DNA of 14,266 nt from Acidimicrobiales bacterium (GTDB lineage: Bacteria > Actinomycetota > Acidimicrobiia > Acidimicrobiales > Poriferisodalaceae). This document shows, piece after piece, positions 13,545 through 14,266 of the stretch; positions within the stretch are counted from its first letter, which is position 1; every line of letters starts with the position of its first letter. The position numbers and the translations under genes were made by a program. Below the pieces are notes generated by a model that saw only the letters and a list, made by a program, of their open reading frames with translations, searched no databases and was not told the origin of the DNA. The stretch is from assembly GCA_020439485.1 (NCBI GenBank), contig JAGQSP010000299.1:1-14266 (forward strand), given 5' to 3'.

Positions 13545-14024
13545 TCAGTCTGCAGGTACCAGGACCACCCGACGACGAGGCTCGTCGCCTTCGCTGGTGG
13601 ATGAGACACCCTCGACGTCGATGATTGCATCGTGCACGATCTTGCGATCGGCGGAGCCCATGGGCTCGAGGGCACGCGACTTGCCATCGCCCGCGACCGC
13701 AGCTGCCTGCTCGCGAGCGAATTGTCCGAGGGCTTCGCGCCTGAACTCGCGGTAGCCCGCGACGTCGACACGAACTCGCCCGCGACGGCCGTCGCCCACG
13801 TGGCGCTGCAGGGCCGTCTTGGCAACCTCAGCCAGAGCCGAAAGGGTGCGTCCCCCGGGACCGATGAGCAGGCCCAGATCGTCGCCCTCGATCGACACAT
13901 CGATCCAGTCTTCGTCGACTGCGGTTATCGATGCCTTGCCGGTGAGGCCGAAAGACTCGACGACGCCGTCGAGAAACTCCACAACCAGACCGCCCTGTTC
14001 CTCGAGGCTGAGTTCTTCGCTCAT
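13545..14024 (-). CDS. jag: RNA-binding protein Jag/KhpB (KH and R3H domains)
   Basis: Jag (KhpB, SpoIIIJ-associated) is a cytoplasmic RNA-binding protein linked to cell-wall and division control and is usually encoded after yidC. The 159-residue unit has a KH domain with the GxxG loop LLIGPGGRT (about 52-60) and a C-terminal R3H domain (about 108-157; MGSADRKIVHDAI and SEGDEPRRRVVLVP). The start given is ATG 14024, with AAGGA 7 bases upstream on the minus strand. The frame has no stop before it and stays open to the window edge, so the true protein may be longer or fused to YidC (see the next feature). The stop is 5 bases before rsmG. Confidence 0.92.
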   Translation of the reverse strand: MSEELSLEEQGGLVVEFLDGVVESFGLTGKASITAVDEDWIDVSIEGDDLGLLIGPGGRTLSALAEVAKTALQRHVGDGRRGRVRVDVAGYREFRREALGQFAREQAAAVAGDGKSRALEPMGSADRKIVHDAIIDVEGVSSTSEGDEPRRRVVLVPAD

Positions 14025-14266
14025 GTCTTGATCCTTGTTCTTGGTGTTGTCGGTGTTGCCGCCCGGACGGCTGTCCGCGAGGCGACGGATACGTTTCGGC
14101 GATGACGCCGCAGGCGAGTCGCCTGGCGCTTCGGTAACCGGGGCCGAAGCATTGCCACTGCTCGGTGACTTGCGACCAACGTCCTCTGACGAAGACGGGC
14201 GCGAAGACGCTCCTCTGCGCCTGCGACGGCGTGTGCCCTGGCCGGCGTCGGCGGTTTGCGAGGCCG
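14025..14266 (-). CDS. Open in-frame extension upstream of jag: probable YidC C-terminal tail or disordered Jag N-terminus (partial)
   Basis: In the jag frame all 80 complete codons from the window edge to the ATG at 14024 are sense, with no ATG, GTG or TTG among them. The peptide is disordered: a GTRRRRRRG basic cluster, then Ser/Pro/Ala/Asp-rich sequence (SSSEDVGRKSPSSGNAS, EAPGDSPAASSP), a KRIRRL patch and NTDNTKNKDQD just before Jag. A basic low-complexity tail is typical of the YidC/Oxa1 insertase encoded upstream of jag in this gene order. The alternative is that YidC ends in another frame at the TGA of the ATGA at 14024-14021; that frame is also open here but reads as Arg-rich and includes a rare TTA codon. 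Which frame is real needs the sequence beyond the window. Confidence 0.5.

Noticed and set aside
14021..14266. YidC ending in the frame that stops at the ATGA overlap with jag
   Set aside because: Not excluded, but that frame is Arg-rich, uses a TTA codon and looks like a shadow frame; the jag frame has the more natural linker composition.

Overview
The window is a high-GC bacterial chromosome segment. Its gene order closely follows the dnaA-proximal region of Actinobacteria: pcnA, (insert), DUF6049, murJ, sigM, anti-sigma factor, trxA and cwlM on one arm, then parB, parA, rsmG and jag on the other. Mycobacterium tuberculosis Rv3907c-Rv3920c has the same skeleton. Differences from the mycobacterial version (carD next to pcnA, a free-standing murJ, an interposed degV, no trxB) suggest an early-branching actinobacterium, possibly class Acidimicrobiia. 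That placement is inference; I see no rRNA or other decisive marker.

Layout. 1-347 (-) is the N-terminal part of a CCA-adding tRNA nucleotidyltransferase. Divergently, 470-949 (+) encodes a CarD-type RNA polymerase-binding regulator. It is followed by a tightly packed rightward series: a GNAT acetyltransferase, a secreted/anchored DUF6049 protein and MurJ, joined by two 4-base GTGA stop/start overlaps. Next come a DegV fatty-acid-binding protein and, 4 bases later, a membrane-anchored pseudokinase with an extracytoplasmic domain. A SigM-like ECF sigma factor and its overlapping membrane anti-sigma factor follow, then a small two-helix membrane protein, thioredoxin, and a CwlM-like pseudo-amidase that overlaps trxA. 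A 127-base gap (10882-11008) holds DnaA-box-like sequences and hairpins. On the other strand, 11009-14266 reads leftward as jag (open to the window edge), rsmG, two parS sites, parA and parB.

How the genes may work together. MurJ (lipid II flippase), the pseudokinase (in mycobacteria fused to MurJ and recruited to FhaA), the CwlM-like protein (in mycobacteria a catalytically dead amidase that controls MurA and MurJ) and SigM with its anti-sigma factor look like a peptidoglycan-precursor control island. parA, parB and parS form the chromosome segregation module. jag and rsmG are the usual neighbours between yidC and parA.

Points most worth a second look: the pseudokinase as a separate gene, split from murJ by degV; a cwlM-like gene whose only sensible start is a rare ATT codon with a good Shine-Dalgarno; a sigma-R/SigH-type promoter match upstream of trxA; -10 boxes placed 7-8 bases before ATG codons, implying leaderless mRNAs; a perfect DnaA box beside an inverted pair of near-boxes; and the jag reading frame continuing upstream without a stop to the window edge, so a YidC-Jag fusion is possible. 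I see no mobile element, CRISPR array, tRNA or rRNA.
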